From assembly GCA_000697475.1 (NCBI GenBank), contig JNEU01001076.1, positions 62,001 through 126,000 on the forward strand: 64,000 nucleotides of DNA, in the 5' to 3' direction. Of the stretch, positions 48,386 to 62,645 are shown piece by piece. The DNA is from Lichtheimia corymbifera B2541 (taxonomy: Eukaryota; Mucoromycota; Mucoromycetes; Mucorales; Lichtheimiaceae). How positions within the stretch are numbered: position 1 is the stretch's first letter; every line of letters starts with the position of its first letter. Both the position numbers and the translations under genes were made by a program. The notes beneath the pieces were generated by a model. That model was not told the origin of the DNA. It made no database searches and saw only the letters and a list, made by a program, of their open reading frames with translations.

Positions 48386-49820
48386 ATGATGGACGTTAAG
48401 CACTCACAGCGGCGAGTAAAAAAAGCAATTTATTTCATGCATCTTTTCGGCAACCTGGATTTCTTTGTCCTTTACAACTTTTCAACGTGTCTCGCTTTCT
48501 TTATTCTTGACAGCTTGCACATTCGAGCTACATTCCTAATCGACAACTTGAAAATGGCCCCGACGCCCCCATAGACGATCTTGTGCAGGTCGAAACACAG
48601 CTGTTCGTAACGCGATCCCAAGGATGCCCATGTCGACGTAAAGGTTTGCTCTCCGGACAAGACTCTCAATTCATAACGACTAACTTGTTACTATACTCAA
48701 AGGTGAACGAACATTCAAGGAGATACAACATGTGATACGATTATGCGGGTGCCTCAACAAGACGTGTATGAACGTATACGATTGGAGACAACAGCTGCTG
48801 ATTATCCGCTATCCCTGGTCGTTTTTGTATACAGCATCCCTATAATCCAGTGACACCATCCTGTATTGTCATGGCAACAAGAGTCATCGTCCGCTGATAC
48901 AGTAACAGCCATAGACTTTTTCCAAAAGCACCACTTCACCACCAACATACCAGCACTTAATCAGCAAACGGCCATCAATAAGCTATCCTGGTCAGAAGGA
49001 TGTGGATCCATTTGTCTAATAGTGCCATTGAAGCAGCATTCTGCAGTCATGTGGACTTTGATTCGAACACCGGATGATAGTTGTCGGCTGATACAGAGTT
49101 CAGATTTGTGGAAGGAAAACGGTACAAGTGTCAACAGCAACCAATCATGAGTAGGTAATCAATAGGAGGGAAGTCCATTAATGATCTTGAGCGTTAATTC
49201 TATGATCATCAAGATACGTTGTGCAGCCTGGAGACACATCACGCTTGAACAACCGTCATTGCTTGATGACCAGCAAATCGACCAGAATCCCCATGACAAC
49301 ACCTTAGGATATAGCCATATGCGAGCTGAATCTGGATGATGGGTACATACGAACTCCTCCACCACCACCGTCAAACGGCATTCAAGTACACGATCATAGC
49401 AACGACATATACATTCGCCATGTTGGAACACTGAATAGTACAGCTATAAATTCGAGATATTCGTGGATAGACAGGCGGCCTTGTTGGGATGCTGTATAGC
49501 ACACTGCAACAAGTGGATCCAGAGATCTTCAACAATGGCAGCATTTTACTACATTTATCGTATCAAGGCGGTGGCACTGATGAATGTGAGATACAAAAGG
49601 ACAAATCAACATTGCTTTCGTTGGTGTGGAGAACTTGCTCAACACACAATATGGCGATCGTTTTGCTTTGAATCAACCATACTCGGTACAAATCGAATGT
49701 CTGGGACGATATCAATCACGCTTCTTTGGGATGTTATTGAGGTGCGTATATGGCAAATGTGCTGCTATGTGATGATACTCAATGTGGGATTTATTTATTA
49801 GAGAAGAGCAAGAAAACTAA
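48386..49820 (+). CDS. Unrecognised intron-rich gene, model incomplete
   Basis: Open, protein-like pieces change frame several times with splice-like joins. A start MMDVKHSQRR (48386) can join at AG 48497 to LAHSSYIPNRQLENGPDAPI. An intron with GTAAAG...CTAAC...AAAG (about 48639-48703) joins GCPCR to RERTFKEIQHVIRLCGC. A long piece (about 48912-49120) reads TAIDFFQKHHFTTNIPAL ... VMWTLIRTPDDSCRLIQ. Others follow at 49200-49310, 49320-49485 and 49630-49741 (QPYSVQIECLGRYQSRFFG). A final GT-AG intron (49742-49801) gives the end LLREEQEN and stop at 49820. Some middle junctions could not be closed in phase. It may be a real gene with introns I cannot place or a recently broken one. No family is recognised. 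Confidence 0.42.
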
Positions 49821-49959
49821 GATTGGATTCCAACTAGGATGAGCAACAATTTGATGGGTACCCGCGATTATTCATAGACACGACAAAGAGACGCATAGAC
49901 AGTAACATTATCAACAAGCCTTACAGCCATGAATAGTAGGATCGGTCAAACAGCGAGGA

Positions 49960-50350
49960 TCATTGAAGGCCGACAAGCTTTTGGAAACGTTGCATAGTCA
50001 AAGGTCGACTCGTGCTGTTGGTGGTTATACCATCCTTATCCTCATTGATGAAGAGATCACTATTTGCTCTGTATTACATACACCCATATTAAATAAAAAT
50101 ACACGACTTCCCATCATAACATGCCTCTTTGATGGATGACACTGCCAAAGGCCTAAGCTTGTGTGCCTATCAAGGTGAGGAGTCTGTTTTTTTGCTGGCC
50201 TGTGAATGAGAGCGGGTCTTCGTGTTCATTCATATCATAGGTTTCATTGTTACCTGCCTATCCTCACTTTTGTTATCATGGTCGTCATTGTGTATTTGAT
50301 CCTTGTCAGGAGGTAAATTGTCAACAAAGGTGGTTAAGCCGACCTAAGCA
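49960..50350 (-). CDS. Possible small gene, minus strand, two or more exons
   Basis: A terminal exon-like piece (49960-50059) reads SDLFINEDKDGITTNSTSRP ... MQRFQKLVGLQ and stops; it is preceded by an AG. About 200 bases upstream another open piece (about 50250-50345) reads VGLTTFVDNLPPDKDQIHND and ends at CAG|GTAACA. They look like exons of one acidic protein but the middle and the start codon are not found. Low confidence. Confidence 0.28.
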
Positions 50351-50638
50351 TAGAAAACGTCAAATGATTCAAGAGAAAAAGGGAGGAGTATATAGGATAT
50401 AGATGCCAACCCTACCACATCTTTACTATCACCCAATCCTACAATGTCATTACCCATTATTAAATGTAAATATTCGAGCCTTTTATTATTATCCAACTAA
50501 TGATGCTATGTATAATCGTCAATGGGCGGGCTGTTCATGTCAAAGCCAATCAAATCACTGTGACTACCTGGGATGGGATTTCATGTAAACACCAGCCAAA
50601 CTTGGTCCCGCCTTTCTTTCTTGTCCGAAAAAACAAAT

Positions 50639-51075
50639 ATGTTCTTGCAGTTGGCACGACCTTTGGGCATCGTACGACGAGTCGCTCCACGGATACAATG
50701 CAACTTTCACTATGCAGCTGTCATTCGAAATGCTGAGGCTACTTCTGAAAAAGGTAAAAACGAGACCACCATGGACGACGATCTGTCATTGTGCTCAATG
50801 AATACATATGGTTGATAGAATCGGTCAAACCAGCCTCTTCTCGACCTGCATCGTCCGTTCCTAAAGGCACCGTGCTCAAGGGCATCAATTATTTGAAGGA
50901 CGGCAAGGATCCAGTGGCCTTGGACGACAGCGAATACCCTGACTGGCTTTGGGATTTGTTGGATGAAAAGAAGCAAAAGCAAAAGACCACCAGACCCAGC
51001 AACCGACAGTATCACAGAAAGAAGAATCGGGAAGCTATCAAGGCCATGAACTTTATGAAGGATAAAAAGACTTAA
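50639..51075 (+). CDS. MRPL37: Mitochondrial large-subunit ribosomal protein mL54
   Basis: The model is join(50639..50753, 50819..51075), 123 residues. An Arg-rich presequence, MFLQLARPLGIVRRVAPRIQ, precedes the mL54 signature KGTVLKGINYLKDGKDPVALDDSEYPDWLWDLLDEK. A basic C-terminus (RQYHRKKNREAIKAMNFMK) completes it. mL54 belongs to the mitoribosomal large subunit; MRPL37 is the yeast gene name. The intron is 65 nt with a GTAAAA donor. Confidence 0.9.
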
Positions 51076-52055
51076 GTGATGATGAAGGCGACCTATTCCA
51101 CGATCTCTTTTGCTCCTTGTATTGTAGATATACACACATACATCCATCCACGCAACATATCATACAACGCGTATACACATATATACACACACACACTCAC
51201 TCTTACACGCCCACCAATGATTCACTACATCAATGCGACCGATTAAAATGGCATTTCTCATCTATAGACGCCACCGTATGTCTTTATTCGGATTAGCGGC
51301 TCGGGCATTATTCAATACCGTGAGCGATATGTGCCCATGTGATGTGCGGGTGTGCCTGGAAACTATGTCACGTGTGGGATGGGGGGAATGTGAATTGCTT
51401 ATTACCATTGTGCAACTGGATCAAAATGATTCGTAGATCAACAGCATGATTCATTATCACTTGAAGAATAAAATGTGAGAAAAAAAAAGGATACTGAGTG
51501 TGCTTATTAAGGTGAAAACTTGAAGCGGCCAAAAGAATGGGTTGCACATACAATAGAGAGTGGGAAAATACGGATGCATGGGATGAGTGGATCTTTAACT
51601 TTGGTTTCTAGAATCCACTACGGAGCTCATGGATGGTGGGATACATTGTGAGATTTTGCACAAAAAGTTCCACGATGTTTCCATGGGAACAGGCTACACT
51701 TTTGTGATTAGCCATAGATCCATCGTTTTGTGTCATTTGAAGCTGAAACAATAGCAAAGGGACGATGTTGATGAGAAGAATAGCACACTTTTTACTCATA
51801 GAAAGAGGATGATATCAAAGTGGAATGTTGTGATTTCTGCCATATCTTCCGGAGACACACATCTTTGTACTACCTTCTTGGAAAGTTGTGGACAACATTG
51901 AACCTTAAAATCGATTGACAAGTGACTGGGATGCAACATGAATAAAAACTCCCAGCTCTACTGCTACAACCCACCCCACCCAACACCTTCCGACTTTTCT
52001 CTCTCTCTCTCGTTCCCTTCAGTGCCGCTTGCTTGATTCTCCCACTTGAATAACC
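51076..52055. other. Intergenic with one doubtful small ORF
   Basis: No firm gene. A minus-strand frame at 51608-51799 encodes a 63-residue peptide with a possible signal sequence (MSKKCAILLINIVPLLLFQL), one N-glycosylation-like NLT and two later cysteine-flanked residues; it has no known family and could be chance. The right end is the promoter of the inositol transporter, with a TTTTCTCTCTCTCTC leader at about 52000. Confidence 0.4.
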
Positions 52056-54275
52056 ATGGCAACCACCAACGCCGAGATTGATCAAGGCGACAATGAAAAG
52101 CGCAAAGGCAATGACATTGTAACCACCGTACTGAAATCCGAGTCGATCGATTTCCACCAGACGGAAGAAGAAGAGCAGTATCTCGGCAACGCGTCCCTCT
52201 TTACATATATGCTTGTCTTTTGTGTTGCGATTGGAGGCTTTCTCTTTGGTTATGACACTGGAGGTATGTCTTTTTAGGGTCACATGGGTGGATTATCATT
52301 TGCTGACCATTTGAGGAAACCGGCAGTTATATCCGGTGCATTACAGCCGATGCAAGAGGTTTTCCATATGAGTACGGTACGACAAGAAGTCGTTGTCAGT
52401 GGAAGTATGTATCAATCTTAATCAATCACTTGTCTATAACTTTGAACACTCATTTTTTGTTACCTGCAGCAACCATTGGTGCCATTGTAGGAGGTGCTGC
52501 TGCTGGTGTGGTAAGTTCTGGAAAAGAGAGAGGGGATCCTCGGATATTACCAGTAGCTGACATTGGAGATGCATGTATAGTTATCCGACCGATTTGGACG
52601 AAAGGTAAAAGAGAATGGGGATATCCATACCATAAGAGCCATGTATCAACGAATGCCATCATAGCCATTGATTATCTTTTCCGATTTGGTATTCATTGCT
52701 GGTGCTCTTTTACAAGCCCTGGCCAAGTCATATGCAGTATTACTCCTTGGTCGTTTGGTGGTTGGCATTGGTGTCGGTATGGCTTCCATGTTGGTACCCG
52801 TTTATATCAGTAAGTGGCGAGATCATGTCATAGTGATGCATGATAACTAACGAGGGGAATAGGTGAGCTATCTCCACGCCATATCCGTGGTCGCTTGACT
52901 ACGCTCAACACACTTGTGGTTACCTTTGGACAAGTCATTGCTTATGTGATCAACATTGCATTCTCCAACGTGGATGAAGGATGGCGATACATGTTCGGTC
53001 TTGCTGGTATCCCAGCATTGTTCCAATTGGTTGGTACGTATTACTGGCAAGGATATATATAAAAAAGTGGAATAATGGCTTACAATAGCGCTATTAGTGA
53101 TGCCGTTCCTTCCCGAGTCACCTCGACGATCAGTGATTGTTAATCAACCTGACAAGGCCAAAGCATCCTTGCGTAAAATCTATGGCGAATCAGTATCGGA
53201 GTCCTTTTTGGATAAAGAAGTGGCAAACATTGCACACGACGTTGAAATTACACGATCATCGACTTACAAGGACTTTTTGCTTCGTGAAAACTACTGGCCA
53301 CTTATCATTGGTAATATTATATGAGGGGAAAAAGAGAGAAAAAGATATACTTATATTCTCTTTTTTATAGCATGCATGTTACAAGCTGCACAACAATTTT
53401 CGGGATTCAACACTGCCATGTATTATGCAGCTACTATTTTACGCATGGCTGGTTTCCGTAGCCATCAAGATTCGACCACTGTTGCCATTATTGTTTCTGC
53501 CACCAACATGGTGTTTACCATTGTCGCTGTGATTGTGATTGATCGTGCAGGAAGACGACGCATGCTGATCATCACCATGTTGATCATGGCAGCTGGCTTA
53601 CTAGCATTGGGTGCGACATTTGCAGCTCAACAAGGCTTTATTACTGCTCAGGACGACTGCACAGCCTATACCACGCATTGTGCACGCTGCGTGATGGATG
53701 ACAAGTGCGGATGGTCAATATCTCAAGATAAATGTATGCTATTGGAGGGACTCGGTAGCGATCTTTATGAAAGCAAGACTGGATGTCCTCCTCGTGGCAA
53801 CGATACTGCTATTACCGCCATGTTGATCTTGTTCTTGATTATCTACGTTGCTGGATATGCTCTTGGTCTCGGTTATGCTCCGTAAGTAGTGAATGGGTAA
53901 ACGTCATGTCACGTGCTCAGCCAGCTTATTGTTGCTTTTTACACCACATCACAGATGGGTCATTCAGAGTGAAGTCTTCCCTATTGCATTGCGTGGAAAA
54001 GGCAATGGCGTTGCAACTGCTGTCAATTGGATATGTAACCTTGTAGTATCAATTACCTATCTTTCAATGATCAACACCATGACTACGGCAGGCACGTTTT
54101 GGTTCTATGCAGGATTATCGCTCATCTTTTGGCTGCTCGTTTTCTTTTTCGTTCCAGAGGTAAGAAAGATATGGCACGCATCATGGATGAAACGTTTGGC
54201 TTACATGAGTTTTGTATATAGACCTCGCGTCATTCTTTGGAAGAGATGAAGGTCATTTTCCAAAAGAAAAAATAA
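52056..54275 (+). CDS. Inositol-type MFS sugar transporter with extracellular PSI loop
   Basis: Ten exons: join(52056..52263, 52327..52404, 52470..52510, 52581..52604, 52665..52809, 52863..53033, 53089..53310, 53371..53881, 53955..54159, 54222..54275), 552 residues, phases closed; one exon is 24 nt. Sugar-porter motifs are seen: GFLFGYDTGVISGAL, LSDRFGRKPL, GRLVVGIGVGMASMLVPVYISE, RGRL, PESPR, QQFSGFNTAMYYA, DRAGRRRM and PEVF-type ends (VIQSEVFP). Between helices 9 and 10 is a Cys-rich loop of about 60 residues (DDCTAYTTHCARCVMDDKCGWSISQDKCM...GCPPRG) with the PSI/EGF-like spacing seen in plant INT2-type and animal HMIT proton/myo-inositol symporters. Proton-coupled myo-inositol uptake is the likely role. 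Confidence 0.88.
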
Positions 54276-54531
54276 GGGGCGCCTTTCCTCCTCCTCCAAC
54301 AAGTGATATTTTGGTTACCATGTAGTTTATTCCTTTATTCCTATTGTTCTTTTTTTATATTCATCCTAATCTTACACTGTAATATAATCCGCTACTGATA
54401 ACGAAAAGCATTGCATCGGGTCGAAGTGGGGAACAAATCAAATTTAGGTGATACAATCAATGACAATGGCCGGATTTTCCCGCAAGTCAGCGATATTCTC
54501 TTCCCTTCTTTCACTCTTTTTTTTCACTTGG

Positions 54532-55317
54532 ATGGATAACCCCTTTGTCTCCAACGAAACCAGCAGCTGGCTACTCTATATCTTGACCGATTCAGCATTA
54601 CCAACCGGTGGATTCGTGGCGTCGTCAGGTCTTGAGGCGATGCACCAAGCTGGATTGCTTAATGGTGACAACCTGGCTGATTTCGTAATCAGTGCCAACA
54701 TGTCGTATGCTTCCAACTCGACTTGTTTTGTACGTGCTGGATATGAAGCCATGGATGACAAGGACCCTTTATCACGGCTCAAGGAATGTGATTCTGTATG
54801 CGAGGCTGTCATGGTAGCGAATGCAGTGGGACGGCGTGCATCATTGGCTCAGGGCGTTGCTATGATTATCCTCTATCTCAAATGTTTCGCTGAGACGACC
54901 AATGATCTTGATATCAATGTCATGAAGCGGTGGAAGGCTCTAATTCGTGCAGAAGAAGTGGAGGGTCATTTTCCGGTATGCTTTGGTCTCGTGTGCCGTT
55001 ATCTCAAAGTGGATCTGGGTAAGTAAAACAGCGACATTCATTGTTCGAATTTTTTCTAATATTGTGTAATGACAGAAAATACATTGCATTTATGGTTGTA
55101 CCTGTTTACTCGGACGTTGTATTCATCTGCCGTACGCATGAACATTGTGGGCCCATACGAAGCTCAGCGATTACTGCTACGTTCCCGCCAACCAATTGAA
55201 CGGATCATCAAAGAAACAAAGGATATCAGCATGGACGACTGTTGTCAAACCAATCCACTACTCGACGTGTGTCAAGGCATGCATGATCGCTTGTATACCC
55301 GATTATTCAATAGCTAG
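54532..55317 (+). CDS. Urease accessory protein UreF
   Basis: The model is join(54532..55018, 55076..55317), 242 residues. UreF works with UreG and UreD/H to load nickel into urease. Seen: SSWLLYILTDSALPTGGFVASSGLEAMHQAGLL, the family signature, then an all-helical body with YEAMDDKDPLSRLKECD, NAVGRRASLAQG, HFPVCFGLVCRYLKVDL and SAVRMNIVGPYEAQRLL. The Met at 54532 is chosen since homologues start close to the LLxxLxDSALPTGGF motif and the upstream bases are a pyrimidine-rich leader; an earlier Met at 54460 is possible. The product indicates that the organism has a nickel urease. Confidence 0.9.
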
Positions 55318-56441
55318 ACTTGGAAGAATGGTCAACAACTTGTAGAAGACGCAACATATCACTGTAAATAGAACTAGATTTTGCATCACAAATATATACC
55401 TCCTTTGATTGACATCATACCTAAATATCGTATCACTTGCTGCAGCATTTTGTATCATGGTTTCTGCTGTCAACAATAAGCAAGCTTTGACTCTGTGTAC
55501 AAGTCGTGCCTCTTTCAGACCAATCAGGTACAAAAAGATTGCTGAGCATTGTTGGGGGAAGAACCAAAACTATGAATAACGCATAGAACGTATTCCGCCA
55601 CCACGAACAATAAAAAGAAATCATGCTGCGCTATTTCTATATGCGAAGGAGACACAATCTTGGAAAGAGTCTAGTAGGAGCGGAGGAGTAAGGGATTGAA
55701 TCACACGACAGCAGGATAGCATATTATTATCCTTTTCGTTAACCCATGGAAACCGCACATGATTCCCAGCGGAGATGAAGTAAAGAAATGGTTCAGATGA
55801 GACTTTTTTCCCTTCCATCGTCGTCATCATCCATTACGTATGCCATGGAAAGGTACATAGTGTATTTGTATATTTGTATGCATGATAATGCACAATCTAC
55901 ATCCACTAATGGTAGTATCGGCGGGTTATGCAAACAATCAATCTTTCAGTGTTGCACGCTTTACTTGTGTGCACAGACAATCAAAAAAGATACTGCAACG
56001 GACCACGCTTGTGACCCCGATTAACAACCTTTGTTGGATCGAGAGCCGTAAAAAGAGTCGTTAAAGATATCAAACGAATCGATGAAAAGGCTGAGTGTGT
56101 GTGTAAAAACTCCTTGAATGTATCAAGAATAAAGGTGCTGTTCTCCCGGTCAAGGGCGGATGGCATTCATTCATCCGGAACGGAGGGGAGTAAGATAGAG
56201 GGTGGGTTTGGAAAAAAGGGCAAGGTGTACAAGGGGGCGCGTGGCTTCTGTGGGGGGTGACCAATATTCTTTGTGTAACTAGGGCCAACATTTTTTTGGA
56301 GATGCTCTTTGGCATTTCTCACCCAACATTTTCTCTTTCTCTTCCTCTTCTTTATCCCTTTCCCGTCATTTTCTTGCTTTTTTTGACGTGCTGGTTCACG
56401 CATTAACCTATTCACGCCCACGCCTTTCGTTATAACTCAAA
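55318..56441. other. Intergenic, about 1.1 kb, homeobox gene promoter
   Basis: No gene is supported. A long pyrimidine-rich tract (TTTTCTCTTTCTCTTCCTCTTC, about 56328-56350) precedes the homeodomain gene. Confidence 0.5.
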
Positions 56442-57817
56442 ATGATTACAAAGAACACAACCAAGACTTCTGCACCCACACGCAAACGCACTCACCTCAA
56501 GCCTCACCAGTTGACAGTGCTTCAAAATTCATTTACTATCAACCCATTGCCAGATGGTACTGTACGTAGTCAGCTGGCTCACGACTTGGGTGTAAGTGAA
56601 CGCACGATTCAAATCTGGTTCCAAAATCGCCGTGCCAAGGCTCGCAAGATGGAAGCTTTATCAAACGCTTTGGCTATGGGTGGTGCTCTTTCTCATGGCA
56701 GCAACAATACAACCACCACTGTCAATGGCAACGGTTGTCATCCATTGTTGCCTCGTTGGACAGAACGCGCTCCTCCCCGATATCAACCTACTTTCCGCAC
56801 CATGATGACACCTAAACGTTTTGAAGAGTTGAGACAGCAAAGTGATACCCGCCGTCCTACAACTACCACACGTGCTGCTAGTTCCAAGCCTGATGAAAAC
56901 AAGGATCATCATGATGTAGCACCTCGTGCCATGTCTGAAGGCATGTTGATTGCACCACCCTCTATTGTTGCCTCCTCAACAACATCCTCCTCTTCTTCCT
57001 CCTGTCATCATCATCATCATCATCATCCACCAGCAACAACAAAGGTAAGGAGATAATAGGAGATGAATATATCTTTGTTCTAAAACCGTACGATGGTATA
57101 GGTCCTGTCGTGTCACTCAAAGCCCACAATCTCCGCATCGGCACATGGACCCGCTTTGCTCAAGGCCATGAATGGGATTTGATATGTGAAGCCGACCCTA
57201 CTTTACGCCAAATGATTTGGCAGATTCAGGCTCAGGGTCATCTGTTTCGTATTCAAGTGCCGTTTGATGCCATTCAACAACTCACCTTTTTGGATGATCA
57301 GCTTGATCAGTGTCAGCTTCAAGTGAATGTTATTGACCCCCAGATGCTTGTGTTTTCAATGCAACGTTTGAACATTGACAAGGAATGGATCCGTTGTGGT
57401 GACTTTTCTGAAGGTCAGCAAGCTAGTATCGAATACACACATGTCTTACAAGGTGCAGCTGCTGATCTACAACAAGCCATGGTTGATCTGACTGCCCTGG
57501 TACCTGATCTTGCTACCAAAATCGTATACACACCAACTCTTGTTTCTGCTGCTGCTGCTGCTCCCGCAGGTATGGCAATGCCTCCTCCCATGCTTGACGA
57601 ATGCCGCGAATTTACCTTGTCGCCCTCAGCGACTCCCGAGCCATACAACCTTTACGAAATGACAACAACAGACTCACTCTTTATGGATAAATGGTCGGCT
57701 GCTGCTCTCGATCCTACAGCTGCCGTTTATACATCCATGGCACCACAGCCCAACATGGTTGCACCACCACCACCACCGGCCATGGATTTGCAACAATATC
57801 CATATGGTTTCTGTTAG
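56442..57817 (+). CDS. Homeodomain transcription factor (Phx1-like), splice junction unresolved
   Basis: Exon 1 (56442-57044) carries a homeodomain at residues about 13-70: RKRTHLKPHQLTVLQNSF, then LGVSERTIQIWFQNRRAKARK, with the classical WFQNRR recognition helix. It ends in a His run. Exon 2 (from 57102) holds the conserved PVVSLKAHNLRIGTWTRFAQGHEWDL domain found C-terminal to the homeodomain in fungal homeobox proteins, followed by an Ala/Pro/Met-rich tail ending QQYPYGFC. The obvious donor (AAAG|GTAAGG at 57045) and acceptor (GTATAG at 57096-57101) do not keep phase: exon 1 ends in phase 0, exon 2 needs phase 1. A one-base assembly error or a non-canonical site is likely. Confidence 0.78.
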
Positions 57818-58337
57818 TTCACTTGTTGTTATATCTCCTTTTTCTTTTTCTCTCTTTTTTTTCTCGTATGGCCATTGGGCTGGTTCCCGTGTGCTTGGAG
57901 AAAAGGGAAAAATCTTCCCCTTTGTATCTTTGGAACATAAAATCGATACCAGCAGCTTGGCATGTACAAACTTTTTCACACACACAAAAACACGATTGCA
58001 TTCATTCATATCTTGATGAGAACTTTTGCGGAAGACTAATAATCCTAACACCGAGAAACATGTACTAACCTTTGATTCTTGCACACATCCGCAAACGATC
58101 GGCAGTCCAGGACCATTTATCTATATGCGGATCAATATGTTGCAGATCCTATCCCTTTATCATTTGCGCTGCATAATGAATATATATCCTTAACCCGTCG
58201 TTTCTTCTCCTTAATGCAAGTTGCTGTGTATAGTATATAGCGCGTAATGTATATCCACGCTCTGCCATTCGGCTACTTTATATATGAATACAACAAATGA
58301 ACAAGGGGGAAAAAGAGAGAGAGAGAAAACAATAAAC
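57818..58337. other. Convergent 3' intergenic
   Basis: 3' flanks of the homeobox gene (plus) and alanyl-tRNA synthetase (minus). No gene seen; short frames are in pyrimidine-rich DNA. Confidence 0.5.
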
Positions 58338-61584
<3,247 letters not shown>

Positions 61585-62645
61585 GTTGTAAAGAAGAAAA
61601 AAGGATCGCGATCAGCAACCTGAGAGGAGATATAAAAACATTTGCCACAGGACCACACATATAGCGAGGTTGGGTCATTGTGAGTAAGTCCGCCTATGTG
61701 TGTGCCTTCAACTTTGCCACAATGACCCACGCGCCGCAGCATATTGTTAGTATACATCGGACAATCACTTCATTTTGGATCCTCTACATACACAATCATC
61801 GAACTACAAGACTCTTCCATTCGTCGATATAATGTACTCCTTGCCCTGGAGAGAGTGAGCGTGTGAGCAAAGATGGCTGAGGTTTCCTTCCCTCTCCTCC
61901 CCCTAATATCCCTAGTATTTCTCTGTGCAATGATATCAAATCATCTAAACAATGTTCAAAGGAGTTCATGCATCTACAATGACGATACAAGATGGAAAAA
62001 AAGAATCAATTGTTGTCTGAACGTACGGCAAAAGGCAAGGAGACGATGAAAAGGAAATGAGCCTTTTTGAAGGAGTGGTTGCATTAAAGCAAGGAACCCC
62101 GATATCACTTGCATGTACTTGCTTGTCAGGTTAGGATTCAACTTGCAGTAGTAGTCGTAGAGTAGTAAAGGTTGGCAGTGAATATATCTACCATGGCTAT
62201 ACTACGGATTTAGGGAAAGAGGCATCCGCCATGGCCACACTCTAGGGGCGACAAGATGCAATGAGGAGAACGTGTAGGAGCTGTTTAAATGTGGGGGAGA
62301 GGCAAAATAGTGGGGGACACGATTGAGAAGACGAGATAATACAAAGAGCTATTTTTTACACTATCATTGAACGATAGCATATACACACATGTTCAATTGG
62401 TATTATAATAAGACTAGGTTCAATGTTTGTGTTTTCAACAAAACTAAATCGCGCGGGTAGCATTGCTGCTGCCGCCGCTGCTGCTGCTGCTGCCTGCTTG
62501 TGCTGCAGTGCCTGCATTGCGTCAGGTTAAAACTATCGACCCGCCAAACCACCCTGGATAACATATATATATAACATGGCCTTGGTCTGTATACGGCCCA
62601 CTCCTCTCTTTATCTTTTCATTACCATTTTATCATAATCACAAAC
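61585..62645. other. Divergent promoter region, about 1.06 kb
   Basis: Lies between ALA1 (minus) and the next gene (plus). No gene is supported. A GCT/GCC-rich tract (about 62463-62507) and an AT-repeat (about 62561-62573) lie in the right half. The TCTCTTTATC leader just before 62646 fits the next gene. Confidence 0.5.
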
